From NCBI GenBank assembly GCA_013399015.1, contig VWZX01004666.1, forward strand, positions 2,543,603 through 2,607,602: 64,000 nucleotides of DNA. The letters run 5' to 3'. This document shows positions 39,881 through 53,224 of this stretch, in pieces. The position numbers were made by a program, and so were the translations under genes. The notes beneath the pieces were generated by a model, which had not been told where the DNA came from, searched no databases, and saw nothing but the letters and a program-made list of their open reading frames with translations. The DNA is from Galbula dea (taxonomy: Eukaryota; Chordata; Aves; Piciformes; Galbulidae). Position 1 is the stretch's first letter. Every line of letters begins with the position of its first letter.

Positions 39881-41835
39881 AGAAAAAATTAGGCTTCAAT
39901 TTATATTACACACCTCCTAACTTACACACACAGGAATAAGTGCAAGGAGCCCATTCCTGCAAACTGGATTTACAAATAGACACAGATCCACATGTCTGTT
40001 TTCTTTCATTCTTTTTCAATGTGGACCAGACTACGGAGGCTCCTTTACAATCTGTTATAATACCTGGAACAGCCAGTTCAGTCCCCACAGATACAGCACA
40101 TACGTTCCCATGCTGTCATGTACATACAGGCCACCATATACACTTCTTGCACCAGAACCAGAAGAGAAACCGATAAACCACTGTGTAGAAGTGACTCAGG
40201 TCAATTTGCCCCCTGCTCTGGAGGGACTTTGTTTCCAGGGCACCCGGGTTTTCTTGTTTTAAAGCAAAACTAAAATCATTCACAAAAATCTCATCTCATG
40301 ATGTTCCACTTCCAACCACATGTACATATTTTCAGTATTTTTTCATGTAAAAATAACTATACATGTATATTAATAACACACAGCATTTTACTGCACCCAG
40401 TAAGCACATTCTTCCTGAAGCATGTCTGAAGGTGTGAGGTCTTTGGCTAGTTTTTGATCCAGTTTTCAAATAACTGTGTACAATTATTTCAATGTACAAC
40501 TTGCAAATAAACCGGTGACCACAGTTATGGATACTGGATTATTGTATAAATGATGATGTTTAGGACCTCACTTGAGCTGTAGAGATGTGCTGGCTGATAA
40601 TGTTTTTGAATCATTTTCTTCTAGCCTCAGACAGAAGAGAGACAAAGCAGACATCAACCACAACAAAATCATTTCCATAGGAAATTTTTAAAAGAGATTC
40701 TTTCAATTATCCTGTTTTCAGGAGTCTGAAGGATGTTGGGAATAAAGAAGGGGGCAAAGGGGAAAAAGATACCCATTTTTGGTAAAAGCATTCACTTTCT
40801 TAACAAGAATTTTGAATGAGAAAAACAGTGATAAATAGTCTTTGCTGAAAGCAAATGGAAAGCCTTACATAGATTGGAAGATTTGGATACAAAAATAAAA
40901 TGTTTTCCATTCAGATTAAATTCCCAAAGAGGCATTTTTTCACCAGCATTGTCTTTCAGTGATGGGGGCTAAGGGGTGGGTGCAGAAAAAGATCAAGTCT
41001 AGAAGGTTGAACATTCTCCAGTGAAGTAAGGATTTGGCTAACAGCCCCCACAACTCAGGGTTAAGCTCAGACTGCCCAGAGTCACTGCTGATTAACAGTC
41101 TTTCTTGCCAAGGGCCCAGGACAGCAGGGTCTTGGCTTACCATTAGCACTCTAAAGGCAACTCAGGCTTTCATGTTCCTCTCATACCTTGCATCTCCTCT
41201 AAGAGGAGGTAAGTTGACAAAATTCTACTTCTGCACTTAAACCAATTCAAAAATATCAATGGCGTTAAATTACATATGTAACTTGACAGCATCCCTTGAC
41301 ATATGTAACTGTAAAGAATACAAAAATGAAAGAGAAAATTTACCTAAAAATATTGTTCAGAAACCCAGTCTACAAAATGGGTAAGGAAGGAACCCTCTTC
41401 TCCTAAGTTGTATTTACAATATCTTTGATTTATAACAAGCATTTTAAAAAGTATTAAAACAAAAATAATTAAGGCAAGCCAAATCCTTTTCTTGCCAGCA
41501 CTCAAAGCTTGTCCGACAGGACATATTGAGGCTATCAATCGGTGGTGTGTATTTATAACCTAGCGCTCAGACAACTTGGAACGACAAATGCAAACAGCCA
41601 CAAAGAAGTCACTTTGTTCACTTGGCACAAACAAGTCCCTGAGATGAAAAGCAGCCTGGCGTTTATTTTGGGCCAAGCTTCCTCATGTGAGGATCCACAA
41701 CGTGGCACTGAAAGGGCAGTGTTACCAGAGGACACAAAGTACATGGAGATGCATCATTAGAGCAAACACAGACCAGGATGCCAGGTTTTGTTATTCTTGC
41801 TTCCTGCTTCCCAGAATGGATGTCACTTTCCCCGC

Positions 41836-41944
41836 ACATTGGTTTGGAGCTTGGTTTTTTGTTGTTGGGTTTCTGTTGGTGGTGGGTTGTTGTTTTTGTT
41901 TGGATTGTTAGTTTTTTGTTTTTTTTTTTTTTTTTAATTTTAAG
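41836..41944. repeat. GT/T-rich low-complexity tract ending in poly-T
   Basis: Starts with GTTGTTGGG/GTTTT units and ends with a T-run of 17 followed by AATTTTAAGG. A long T-run on + would be poly-A on -, so a decayed retroposon tail is possible, but no element body was recognised next to it. Confidence 0.75.
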
Positions 41945-43706
41945 GCCCAGGCTTGTCAGCACAGCCTGAGGAGCTCTTATAGCTATAAATTAAAACTGAA
42001 TGGTGTTGATTGAAAACACGGCTAGCATCTAACTGCAGACATGTCTGAAGACTTCCACATGCATTGCCAAATGAGGACTGGTGAGGACATGGTGAGATTT
42101 GTCAAAAATATTAAACAAGCTCTGCAGGAGACACAATCCACAACTGTGCATGAGTAGTAGGCAGCTTGGAAAATGCCCCTCTAGAGGTTTGGTAGAGTCC
42201 CTTATTACTGAGCCACGGAGACCTGAGCTGTCTAAGCAAACAAGACACTATGGTAGCCAAGCATTCTCAAAAAGATTATCAGGACAGAAAGTTCAAATCT
42301 GAGATTGGAGGAGAAAATCTTGGTGTGCTCCAGGTTGGTTTACTATTAATATCTCATTTATTCTTCTACCAAAATGACCAAAGCACAAGAGAAGCAACCG
42401 TGGCGAATGGGAGGAATAAAAGAAATCCAGCAGAGTGGTAAACCAATGAACATGCAGCTTACTGAAAGGGTAACACATCGCCTTTTGTGGGGAATTAACT
42501 AAGAGAATGGCAGCAATCTGACAACAACCAAAAGATAATGAACAGAGTTTGCAAGAGACTAGGTGCAGTTTGGTTTTAGGAACACTGGTGTAAGTAGTTC
42601 AGTTCAAAGGGAGCATCTTACCATCTTCCATGGCTCTTTTGGGGAGGTCTCTGGGTATGGCTTCTAGTCTTTATATGAGTGTGCAAACACAGACACTGAG
42701 CCTCAAGTGACATTGTCCCATGTAAGGATAATGGGAAACTCAGCTGTTTGATAGTATGATGGCTTAATTCTTCTCATACCTTCAACTAAAGGCATGAGAA
42801 CTTCTTAATACATTTTTAACTGTCTGATGAGACTCAGGCTTTAAAAGGAGAGTCATACGTGATTTCCGATACTTTTCTCTCTTTTCACTTAAAAAAAATG
42901 GATTTCCCACAGCTCCTTAAACACCAGAATAGATATGAATATGTTTTGCAGTACATGGATTCAAATCCTTGGTTTCTTTGGCAAGGGGCCATATAAATTC
43001 TCATGGATTTGTTATTGCCTGCTGTAAATTTACTACTCAGAAAGAATAATATTTCATTTGCTTTATCGTCAGTGCCTCTAAAGAGGGTGAAAACGGATTT
43101 AAGTCTTTCATTGGGCACTCTGATGAAGGCAGAGCAGGAACACAAAAAGAAGCCAAAATGGACACTTAAAGAATTGATATAAGCTTCCATCATCTATAAC
43201 TCAACTGATAAACTTAAGTCTCCTTTGCAATGAATTACAATGCCAAGAGATTTGTTCTGTAAATTCTGTCCAGAATTTTTTTGTCCATTTCTCAGAAAGA
43301 AAGCAAACTCCTAGGTTTAGTTCATGTTCATCCCTGGGGACTTAAGCAATACTTTCCATCTGAATAAGCAGAGGGTTTGGTAGTACTCATGTTGGCTCTT
43401 ATGCTCTTCCTATTTTACACAGTTGAAAAGAGGGAGCAGAGACAGTTCACCAGCACAGGTATAGGAAGAGGATCTCAAACTCATGTTCAGTTTACATATT
43501 CATGGGTACATACACAGCTTCATGAAGTTAAATCAATTGAGCTAAAGCCATTCCCTGGGTGGCTCTACTTATTTCATGATACTTTACTGTCTCCACAGCA
43601 ACTTCATGTAGAGAGGACACTGCAGGGATCCCATCTTCCTGTATCAGCCCCAAAATGAGGTAGGCTTGGGATGAAGAGACTGGAATCTTAACTTCAATAG
43701 GAGAAG

Positions 43707-43740
43707 AAATCCAAGTGCACAGAAAGGTGTGCTTGGATTT
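43707..43740 (+). other. Inverted repeat: 14-bp RNA-type hairpin with a 6-nt loop
   Basis: Arms at 43707-43720 and 43727-43740 pair along all 14 positions when read as + strand RNA (12 Watson-Crick pairs and 2 G-U pairs), with loop AGAAAG. On the minus strand the two wobble positions would become A-C mismatches. It is shorter than a typical microRNA precursor stem, and no transcript is known here. Confidence 0.5.
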
Positions 43741-43967
43741 GTGTGATAGTGTAGAGTGAAATCAAGGATTCACACTGTTTGTGCTCTGGAGCTTCTCCAA
43801 AACTTATGCTCAGACCCAGACTTGTCTCCATTTATCAAGCTTATTTAGCTTGAAGAGTCTGACCATGTGGCTACCACCATATTAGTATCTAAGATACGTT
43901 AAGTTTATACTACTGAACAAATTTATGACTTGAAAGCCTGATCCTTGTCACTGGGAATCCAAGATGT

Positions 43968-44035
43968 GGACAGATGAAGAAATTTGCCCAAAGTCAAGAA
44001 AAGGGTGAGGATTACAACAGAACCCCGGAGTTCCA
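43968..44035 (-). mobile_element. Possible MIR-like fragment, reverse orientation
   Basis: GGACAGATGAAGAAATTTGCCCAAAGTCA followed by CAGAACCCCGGA resembles the reverse-complement MIR core with an internal deletion. Short and diverged, so only moderately supported. Confidence 0.4.
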
Positions 44036-47000
44036 TGTGGCTGGCCAGCTCCCAGAGTGATCCCTTCTCCAGTGACTGAAAGATCAGTGAATTGCTCTCT
44101 AAATGCTTCCAACATGAACTCTGCAAAACACAGCAAATGGGATTCTTCACACTTTGACTAATGAAAGCTTGGCACATGGCATGAAAAATAAAATCCTCGC
44201 TGCCAGCAGTACATATATATAAAATAATGTTTATTTCTACAGGGCTTGTGAATAAGCAAGACATTTTTCATCCATGAAAGGCAGTTTCTCTCTGCATGTG
44301 TAAGTTAGCAACAACAACAAAAAGTATGACTGATGATCCCAATGAACATCATCCAGTGAGATTTAAATTGTCGTAACTTTTTGCTTCCGAAAAAAAAATC
44401 TCTTTTTTTTTTTTAACTTCACTCTGCAAACTTCTGGGTTTATTGTGGCTACGTTTCTCTGCTCCTGACAAAAATACATACATAATCCATCCTTTTATTC
44501 CATGTTTATAGAATAGCTATCATCATAGGGCCAGGAATTTGCAGATTGAGATTCAACAAAAGGATGTGCTCAGAAAGCATAGCTCAGATTTTACGTTGCC
44601 TGCAAGATCTATTTCCATAAGAAAGCAAAGCTAGTTTCTGTGAGTGTGGAGAGCTCATTCTTCCTGCCAAATTATGACATTTTTTCTTATTCTTTTTTCC
44701 CCGTTTTCTTGGTGCTCTTCAAATGACCAAACTAACAACAGGAGAGACTAATTTAACTTCACATGCAGGCAGAGTAAAAGGGATTACACAAAAGTTGGGA
44801 CCAATGGTACTCTATAACCAGATATTTCACTTTCAAACTTTCAAAACAGACAGTATTTTCTCTTTATCTGTTAAAAATATTTTGAAAAAAGAGTGTACTG
44901 AAAAAAATCCAAAGACTAAACCCTGAAAATAGTAACAGTAATAGTTCTGTGATAAGCTGATATTGAGATCCTACCACAGAGATAAAAGATGACCCAGCTA
45001 CGACCTAACATTTGATATGCAAAAGCACAGAGCTCAGCAAAGAACCCTTATAGGCATTTTAGGGACTTGCAATAGTGTGAAAGGTTTATTTTTTCTCAAG
45101 TGCAAAAGGATTACTGGGGCTATTGTAAATTTTTCTTCAAAGAAATGAGAAGAGCTTTACAGTTGTGCAAGAATCAGAAGATACGTAAGAAGAAGAAGGT
45201 AAGTTGTGATGTGCTTTAGCATAGCATAGCATCAGGTTTTATTTGATTAATTCTTCCCTACAGCTTGTAATGGATATACACAGTGTGATTTCAGGGCAGG
45301 AGTAGCTTCAAAGTACAATCTGAGTATCACAAATCCAAGCCTGCACAGCTGGATCTCAACTATATAGGCCACTTTGAGTTACACAGGAGGAAAGAAAGGG
45401 GAAGATTACTATGATCTAAAATGTTAAAGCTTCTTTCACATGGTTAAGTACATTAACACATAGCATTAACCCAAACGAGCAGAAGCTGTTTCCAGGGAAC
45501 AGAAAGAAACAAGTAGGACTCAGCACTATGTGTATGGGTGTACAACAACATACATATGTCCCGCTCCTCAACTGAGGCTTCCTAAAAATAGGATAAAACC
45601 ATGTTTGATGATTTGGACAGAGAACTGGTACTGTTAATAGGAAACTGCAGGTATTGAAAAAGCTCCTTGTCATTTGCCTCCTGTGAGAGAGGACAAGCAA
45701 TACTGCATGGAGAGGGGTAAGATCCCCTCCTAATAACCACAAGCAGACTTCCTTATAAAGGAAGATAGTCAAGAGTTCTCCTGCAGCAGGTGCCCTAGAC
45801 GACTCCATACGGAGAGGGCAGCACATTCTGGCTGCAGCAGCCCCAGTAGCCCATTTATCAGGAAACATTGCCACACGCAGTGTTGGCATTGAGAGAGAAT
45901 GCCATCCCCATAATGACCTTTCAGAAGCATTGCTGCAGAGGTGGCAGCTGTCTTCAGAACTTCTAGCTTCAGAGTTTCTCAGCATCACTAGCAGTTCTGT
46001 CTAAAGCAGAGTCTTCTTCCTTAGTTTAGTGATCTCCTCTCTCATTTTATAACTTCTTAAGGAAATCTGTTATTCATCCTTTTTAATGGAGTTAGGATGA
46101 CTTAGAAGGTCTCATGAAGGTCTCAGAGGTCCAGAGGAGCAAGAGTATGCTTTGTTCTGCACTACTGTTAAAACCCAGTATGCAGGTGACCAGAACCAAA
46201 GAGGCATCTGGTGGCCATGCAAAAGGCAGCCAGGCAGTGTCACTCCTTTCTGTACTAACTGGCAAACTGTTAAGGGTCTTAACCATAGTGTCACTCAGGA
46301 AGGATCTTGGACTTGAATATACTCTTGGAAGCGTTGCCTGTGCTTGATTCAAAACAGGAAGTAGTCTGAATGACCTTTCTCTGAAGACATGAAAGCTTCC
46401 TAGAGAAACTTGACAGCTGAAGGTCTAATTACCTTCATGGAGAGATCATCTAGACCACCTCTGACAAACTCCATAGCACAGAAAGGTAGAATGGCTACTG
46501 TTGGAAGAACTTTCCTGGAATCCACCTGTAGGCCCAATTGTCTGCTCAGGAAAATGGGAATAGGACATGAAGCAGCCACTTGAGCTATACTGGCTGACAC
46601 ATTAAATCACTACTATGGGAAAATTTTAAAACCAGACTAGATTGGGAGTGAAAGAAATAGTTGACTTTTGGAGGGGGTTTTTGAAGCACAGGTCATAGAT
46701 GAAAGATCTCATACCACAGCACTATCCAAGAATAATATAGGAAAGAAAAATTTGGGCACAAGTTGGATGAAATGAGGTCAGTGGCTATTACTGAGTGCTA
46801 GCCCCAGCCCACACTGTTAGATGAGATGGGCAGCTGGCTGTGATTGTGGAGGTCCATCTGACACAACTCTAGTCAGGCTAGATAAGATCCTTTCTAAATC
46901 TATTTGTCTAAGAATCATGAAACCCAGCATGCACCCATATGGCACTTGGAGATTAGGGAAGTTCAGATCCTAGCCAATTTCTTTTGTTAAGTGCACAAAA

Positions 47001-48176
47001 TGCTAAATAAATAATGGGAAATGCTTCAGCTGCTATGTATTTAGGGCACTTTTGCTATGTGACATCAGAAAATATTCCATGCTGGAATTTATGAACATAA
47101 GAATGGACTTGGTGAGACTTTGTGATCTATTAAACTTCCAGCTAACAAGACTTTTGTTTATCTGATCAACAGATGGTGTTTTTCTGAACCAGCAATGTTG
47201 TTTCACAGCACTGAAGTGGTTACTGGAAAAAAGGACCACAAGTTTAATAAGAAGCAGGCCCACACACACACAACAAGTGAGAGCAATATTCTACTAGCAC
47301 CAAAAGAAAAAAAAACCAGCAGTTTTTAAAACAAATTACCAAAAGATTGGTGCATTTTGCATGCCTATTATGCATATTCAAGGCCTACGGAATAGTAATG
47401 CTGTCAGTAAATCGGCTATTTCAGACACGCACCAAGTTGTTACATTTGCTTGGAATATTCTGCTCCAGGTTAGGAGAAAGACACACATAAACTCCTCTTT
47501 CAGAAGAGCTGTCTTAGAGAGATGGTTTAGCTGCTTTATTATAAAGATCTATCCCACTTACAAAACCCCTCTCAAGCTTTGCATTAATAAGTGCCAATGA
47601 ACATAGTATGATACCAAGGTTGTAAAAACCAATGGCAATCTAGAAACCAGGAAAAGAAAACACAGCAAATGAAAATGAAGACTGGAATACTGAGACGACT
47701 CTTCAGCAGCTGAACTCCCAGTCATTCTCCAAGCATGAAAGAGGTTTGAACTGTTTATGAAATTAAGTGGAGCTTCTGGAACTGTACACTGAACTATGCT
47801 GAACGGGAAGAAATCTCTTTGCTTATTAGTCCTCAAGGAGATAAACTATTGTGCTAAAGAAGCAGCTACAGCCTTTGCTATGCAGCAGGGAGATTACTCC
47901 TGTTCAAATGGATGAGTTGTTTTCAGACCTCTTTTTCACCATCTTTCTGATTTAATAAGTTTTAGGAATGGAACTGTAATGTTCTGCTTGAGTTGCAGAC
48001 AGAAGATCTTGAGAAGACAGGATCCACCACACCTGTAGTAGGAGGACAGCAGAGAAGGGCAGGCTTCTGCCCTCCATGGGTTAAAATCCAGAGTATCTCT
48101 GAGAAGACAGGAAAAAAGAACTGGAAAACATATAGTGGAGCGTTAGTAGCACTCACCTATCCCATAATTTTATGTG

Positions 48177-48305
48177 TGTGAATGTGTATGTATATATATA
48201 TGTATATGCATACATAAACACACTAAAATATATAAACACGCACACACATAGATACATACACCTTCCTAGGTGTGTGAATATGTAATATTATATATATACA
48301 CAAGA
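48177..48305. repeat. TG/TA/AC microsatellite cluster with a palindromic core
   Basis: Alternating purine-pyrimidine sequence (TGTG, TATATATATA, CACACACA) spans about 130 bases. It includes TATGTAT-ATGC-ATACATA at 48199-48216, a perfect 7-bp inverted repeat. Such DNA is prone to cruciform extrusion and length variation. Confidence 0.85.
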
Positions 48306-49054
48306 GCAGACTAAACTTCATACAGAGGGAGAATGCATACCAGAGTCTGACACTGGGAAAGGTTTTCTTCAGTGTATTTACACGCTGAGCCTCAGGCAGG
48401 ATGTGGTCTGTCATTGCAGAGGCCACAGCACAAGGTGAGACTTTGCAAAATGTAATACAAGATTTTAATGCTGGTTGGTCTGCAAAATCCATACCTTGTC
48501 CTTAGAAAGGAGGATGTTAGGATTGAGAGGGGATTTTCTTCAAGAACTAGACTGGTTGTTTCTGGAACTCTGAGACAAAAGACACTGAATTGGACACAGA
48601 AGGACAAACAGGCAAAGAAATCAGACTGACTACAATAACTACATCATATTGTTTGCAATGTACAGGAAAAAAAGATACGAAACATTTAAACAGTTATAAT
48701 AATTCAGCAGTTTCAGTGTGACAACCTTAGGCTGCAGAGGCTTGTTCCTCTGACAACTATGTTTCAAATCATGAATTGCACAACAGAACAATGATGTTAT
48801 ATGTGGATACAACTGTTAACATCAAAATCAGTCTTCTGCAGGAAAATCTGTATTTGCTAGACACATCACAGTACAGGTGTCACAGCAAACAACAAGTCAT
48901 GGCATGATAACTAGCAGTGCAACTGCTTTAGGCTTATTACTCTGAGTACAGCACAGCTACCTATAGTACTACCTATGCATAAGAGAGCAAAGAAATCCAG
49001 TTAGGATCCTTAATTGGACCTGAGCAAACTGGTTTAAACTAACCATGAAGTTAA

Positions 49055-49127
49055 CCTTTCTCAGACTGAGGGCAGTTGTACCGCAAGGCATCATGAAGTT
49101 CTTTCCAGCCTAAATTTTTCTATGATG
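49055..49127 (+). mobile_element. Degraded CR1-like 3' end
   Basis: GAAGTTCTTTCCAGCCTAAATTTTTCTATGATG resembles a CR1 3' end (GAGGTCCCTTCCAGCC...ATTCTATGAT) with several changes. The upstream 40 bases are only weakly similar. Judged an old CR1-group fragment. Confidence 0.45.
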
Positions 49128-49754
49128 TGTAGCATAAAACAATATTCAATCTCATCTGCCATCTCTGGCAGGAGCAGACACCTTCAGCTTCATTCACGGA
49201 AAAAGGAAAAACTGTGTTCTTACTCTTCCAGTTTTGACACAGGACAGCTTTTGGAACAGTCAGTGGGTCAGCCAGAGCTCCTTGTTACAGGAAGGGCACA
49301 AGAAATACAGAGACCAAATTCCACTAGGCACTCTGAAATTCTTTGAAAGAAATTACATCATGGCAGAGAGAGGGAAATACTGATACAGCACAGGCCAACA
49401 ACACAATATTTTTTCTGGAAGGAAGGTGAGAGGAGAGGAAGAGATAAAAGGGTGGTTAGTCCTCTAAAGAGTGTGTTCTGGTAAAAAATGGTTACGCTTC
49501 CCTGCATGCAGATACTGATCCCTCACAAGCTGTTTTCTCTTAGATCTAATAATCTTTACCTGTTGGAAACACACTGCAATTACCAGTTCCAATGCCAGCT
49601 TCTCTTTAACAAAGAAATCTGCCCTCTATTACATAGGATTTTTTTTTGCCTGATTAAAGATATTGTTAAAGCCCCCACAAAAATTTTTTGTACCCACACG
49701 GACTCCTTACTGAATCTGGCTGTCTTCACTTCCTGTCTTAGTGCAATTTACTTG

Positions 49755-49806
49755 TTAAGTTGTTGCCTCACCACACCCCTGAAGTGGTTGCCTTCAAGTG
49801 GTTGGC
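49755..49806 (+). promoter_or_regulatory. Three copies of a 13-mer with an NKX2-like core
   Basis: The pattern TNAAGTKGTTGSC occurs at 49755-49767, 49780-49792 and 49794-49806. The last two contain TGAAGTGG and TCAAGTGG, which match the NKX2-class consensus TNAAGTGG. Spacing is 25 and 14 bp. Could be a small homotypic site cluster or a decayed short tandem repeat. Confidence 0.3.
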
Positions 49807-50671
49807 AAAATGATTAATATTTATTTAGCAAAGCTCTTTGAAGATGATACATGGCATAAAGATCAGCTAGCATTACTATGCTTCCAAAAAAACAATACAG
49901 CTTTCATAAGGTTAAAAGCCTATTCCCACACTAGTTTTCTTGAAATTTGTTAAAAGAAAATAAGGTAACCTTCCCTTTGCAGTTTATTCATCTTATCTCT
50001 TCACAGTTTTTAATAGGCAGTATTTCCCATCTGATTACTGCTAATCGCATTGTTATACTGCTTTTACAGCCTCAGGGTTTATTACAAAGCTTCTCTATTA
50101 CCCCATATAGGCACAGAACAGTAGCAGGTAGGGAGCAATATACATTTCCAAAGATCAGAACCATTATTTAACGGTTTTGTAAATATTTACTTTAGAAGCA
50201 GGCTAAATGTTACTTAAGATTTGTTCTAAACTGCTGTGTTTAAAGGAAAAAAAATCATGAGGACATATGGAACTCATCTGAAGGAGTAAAAAATGTTACA
50301 ATTACACAAAAAAATTAATTTCCCTTCCTGTTACCAAAGAGTTGTCTTCATAAAAGTTTGTGGCATGCTTTTGTATCTTAGGTGGAACATCGTGACACAT
50401 ATCATGTGGTTTGCTGTCTCCTCTTCCTACTGCCTGAACCTCTGGCTGCAGTTTCCCCAACCTGACTGTCCCACCAAATCAGTGCACACCCACATCTTGC
50501 TCCCACTGGCATTTCTGTTCCTGTTCTGCCTTTTTTTTTTTCACCCTTGTTCTTCTTAGTCATCTTACCCATAAGTGGCATAAATCAAGGCGAGGCTGTG
50601 TTTTCACAGCTAGGCAGTTCTTGCAACACCAGGGCTGAGTTCAGGGAAATGGCTGGAAAACTTGCCATACC

Positions 50672-50687
50672 CACACACACACACACC
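50672..50687. repeat. Short AC microsatellite
   Basis: (CA)7-8 embedded in unique sequence. Confidence 0.85.
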
Positions 50688-53180
50688 TGCCTTTTGGCTA
50701 GTGGAAGATGAGCACTGTGCCAAAGATGTTTGTTTATTCTTGCCCTGGGTGCTTTGAAACGTATGCCATCAATAAGGGTAATCACCCTGCCTCACAACAC
50801 AGCACACACACTGAATACGGCCTCACATCTCCTTATAGACCTCCCAAGCATCTTCTCCAGCATGTGAGATATTGGGTTACATCACTGGAGAGGTTCCTAG
50901 CAGCCCTGTGACAAGGCATCTCTGTTTTTTCACTGTTTTGGAAGAGATTTGGGAAGGATCTAGAAAAAGGGTGAATCAAATCAAAGCCATAAGACAGGCA
51001 AGTGTAGCCATGTCACTTTGAAAGTGGCACTTGCTGAACACAAGGATGTAGTTTGGTTCAGCTGTGAACAAATGCAGTTGACCTCCATGCTACAGTGCCA
51101 TGACAGCACCAAGCCTGTAGCTTTTAAATAGTTTGTGGCAGCTTAGGATGAAAAATCCCAGATACTGTGTAGTGACTGGAATTAGCCCTGGTATCACGCC
51201 TGCTGGGACATAGACTGCACAACCCTTTCTGCTCTGGACTTCTTTTCAGATGAGGACACAGCCACCTTTGGTGATAGTCCAGCACATTTGTGGGTGGGCT
51301 GTGAGAGAGTACTGAGGCACTTTTGGGAGAAAGGTGGGGCTGCTTGAGAGAGAGATGGCATGGGCACATGCAGCCAGGCCCTGCCCTCCCTGTCCCTGTG
51401 GGATTGTGTCATCACACTGGCAATGCCAGGGAAGCAATTGAGAGGCCCCAGTGTCTCATCACCTGAGGGCAGATGGGGCGGGAAGGACATGTTAGAGCTC
51501 ACTGCCTACAAAACAGTGCACACCCACCTGGTGGCACCCAGTGTCCCAACAGCATGAGGCCATGGGTGACTCGAGGCCACCAGCACCCAGTGCAGCAATG
51601 ACTTGGTTGTCTCATTGGACTATCCTGTGCTGCAGTGATGGGATACTTTGTGGGCTAAAACATCTTCTGCTCTTTCTGTCCTGCTATGTCTTTCCCTTAT
51701 CTGAAACTTATCCCTCAGGGCAACCAGAAAATTAAACATTTCTTTGCAAGAAACATCATGACAAAAAACAATCCACTGCTTCTTCACACGATTTTTACCT
51801 GGATGGAAGATCTGGAAGGAGGGGCTAGTGACGAGGGTGAGAGTGCTTAGTTCAAAAGGAGCCACTGGTCCTGACGCTGCAGTGAGGAGAACTCTCTCCT
51901 GCCTCTGGAAGCCAGGAGCAGAGTCCATAGGATGCACACACAGCAGTCTGAAAGTCCCTTCAGTAGCTTGTATAGCCACATTTGTTCATCAGTAACCACA
52001 AGTGGTGTCCTTCTCAGTCTCCACAGGCCTGTTGGGAAGCCATGTTTATAGCCAGCAAGGCCTGAGACTGCCACCATCCTTGTCAAAAACCCTGCTGTCT
52101 CCACTCTGAGTTTTGACAGAGCAAGGATCTCACTTTATAATAATAATTACTGTATTTCATCAAACAACCTTTGGTAACTTTGATTCTTGTCAAGACAGTG
52201 AGGAGAAATTTTGGAAAGGGTTTGCAGTCGTGGAGGTGGTGAGAAGGTCAGGATGCAGACCTGCACACAGCAGGCTGGGTGGCAGAGACACCCGGGGCCA
52301 CCAACACAGAGGGACTGGGCCTCATCCTGCAGAGAGGAGGGGCTACATTTGGCACCCCAACCCCTATCCCTTTCCAAATGGACCCAGGGGAAGGAGTTGC
52401 TGCAAATGGTGGTGACAGGCATTGTCAGCCTGTCCTTTGCTCTGAAATTTTTCACAGATTTAACAGAGATGGACACTCAGAGGAGGCTCAAGTTGTAGCT
52501 GCTGGAGTCAAGCACCTGCTGCAACAACCTCTAAAGAAAGCTCAAGACCCTCAGGGATCCTGGACGTGCTCCTGTCAGTAAGAACTACCTCTGGTCCTGC
52601 TGGAGGAAGGTGCTTCCTCCTGAGGCTTTTTGGTCCAAGTAAAAGCTGGATAGCTAATGCACAAGGCAGGTCAGATGCACGTTTCAAAAACACACAACAG
52701 GTTTTCTTCCATCCTGTGAGGCTGAGGCAAGGGTGGCAAGGATAGTGAGGTATTGGGTATGATGCTGCCAGCGCCATAAATGGCCCACGTCCTTGACCTG
52801 CCCTCCACCAGGGCGCTCAGCGAGGCCTAGAGGCCCTGCTTTCGGAAGGGCCATGGGAAGGCGGCGCCTCTGAGGGCATGTCGCCTCACGCCAGGGAACC
52901 GCGCGGGGTCAGCGCAGCAGGCGGAGGGCTGGGGGTGGCGCCCCAAGTCGTCCCCTCGGAAGCCTGCTGGGCTTAGTTCCTTCCGAGGAAAAGCTCCGTT
53001 TGTGTGATTTTGTCACATTTTTTGGAGTGCGGGAATGCCGAAACTTTTCCATCTTCTGCTTCTGCCTTCTGAAGGGACGAAAGCGCCACGCAAGGTGCCT
53101 CCGCGGCTGACGGGCGGCAGCCGAGGCGGGAACGCCGCCGCCCCTCAGCTGCCGCCGCGCGGCCGCGCTAGGGCGCGGTC

Positions 53181-53206
53181 GCCCCCTGGCGGCATCCCCT
53201 GGCGGC
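53181..53206. promoter_or_regulatory. Two tandem CTCF-like cores, 13 bp apart
   Basis: CCCCTGGCGGC occurs twice in direct orientation, at 53183-53193 and 53196-53206. The first copy in its flank reads GCCCCCTGGCGG, whose reverse complement CCGCCAGGGGGC is close to the CTCF core. The second lacks part of the C-run and is weaker. It is about 0.28 kb upstream of the start codon. Binding is inferred from motif only. Confidence 0.45.
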
Positions 53207-53224
53207 GGGAGGCGCGGGCGGGCC

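Larger units (their letters stand above)
37993..49054. other. Intergenic, no gene recognised
   Basis: About 11 kb with a candidate non-coding element block (39.1-39.9 kb), a T-rich tract (41.9 kb), a hairpin (43.7 kb), a possible MIR-like copy (44.0 kb) and a microsatellite cluster (48.2 kb). The longest stop-free frame, 190 codons on the minus strand at 45416-45988, has no recognisable domain. Confidence 0.55.
49128..52784. other. Proximal upstream flank of TRABD2B, no gene recognised
   Basis: GC content begins to rise from about 51.2 kb, but CpG stays scarce until about 52.8 kb. Many overlapping frames of 80-119 codons at 51.1-52.8 kb on both strands reflect the higher GC content rather than a gene. 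A divergent or upstream non-coding transcript is possible but nothing in the sequence demonstrates it. Confidence 0.5.

Noticed and set aside
45416..45988. Longest N-free open frame, 190 codons on the minus strand
   Set aside because: The translation has no recognisable domain, unusual Cys/Leu/Ser-rich composition typical of random frames, and no splice or promoter context.
46425..46560. Possible CR1-like fragment (GAGATCATCTAGACCACC)
   Set aside because: Only one short block resembles CR1 and the flanks do not continue the match.
51124..52777. Many overlapping frames of 80-119 codons on both strands
   Set aside because: The number of frames follows the rising GC content. None has a domain, and no single frame is favoured.
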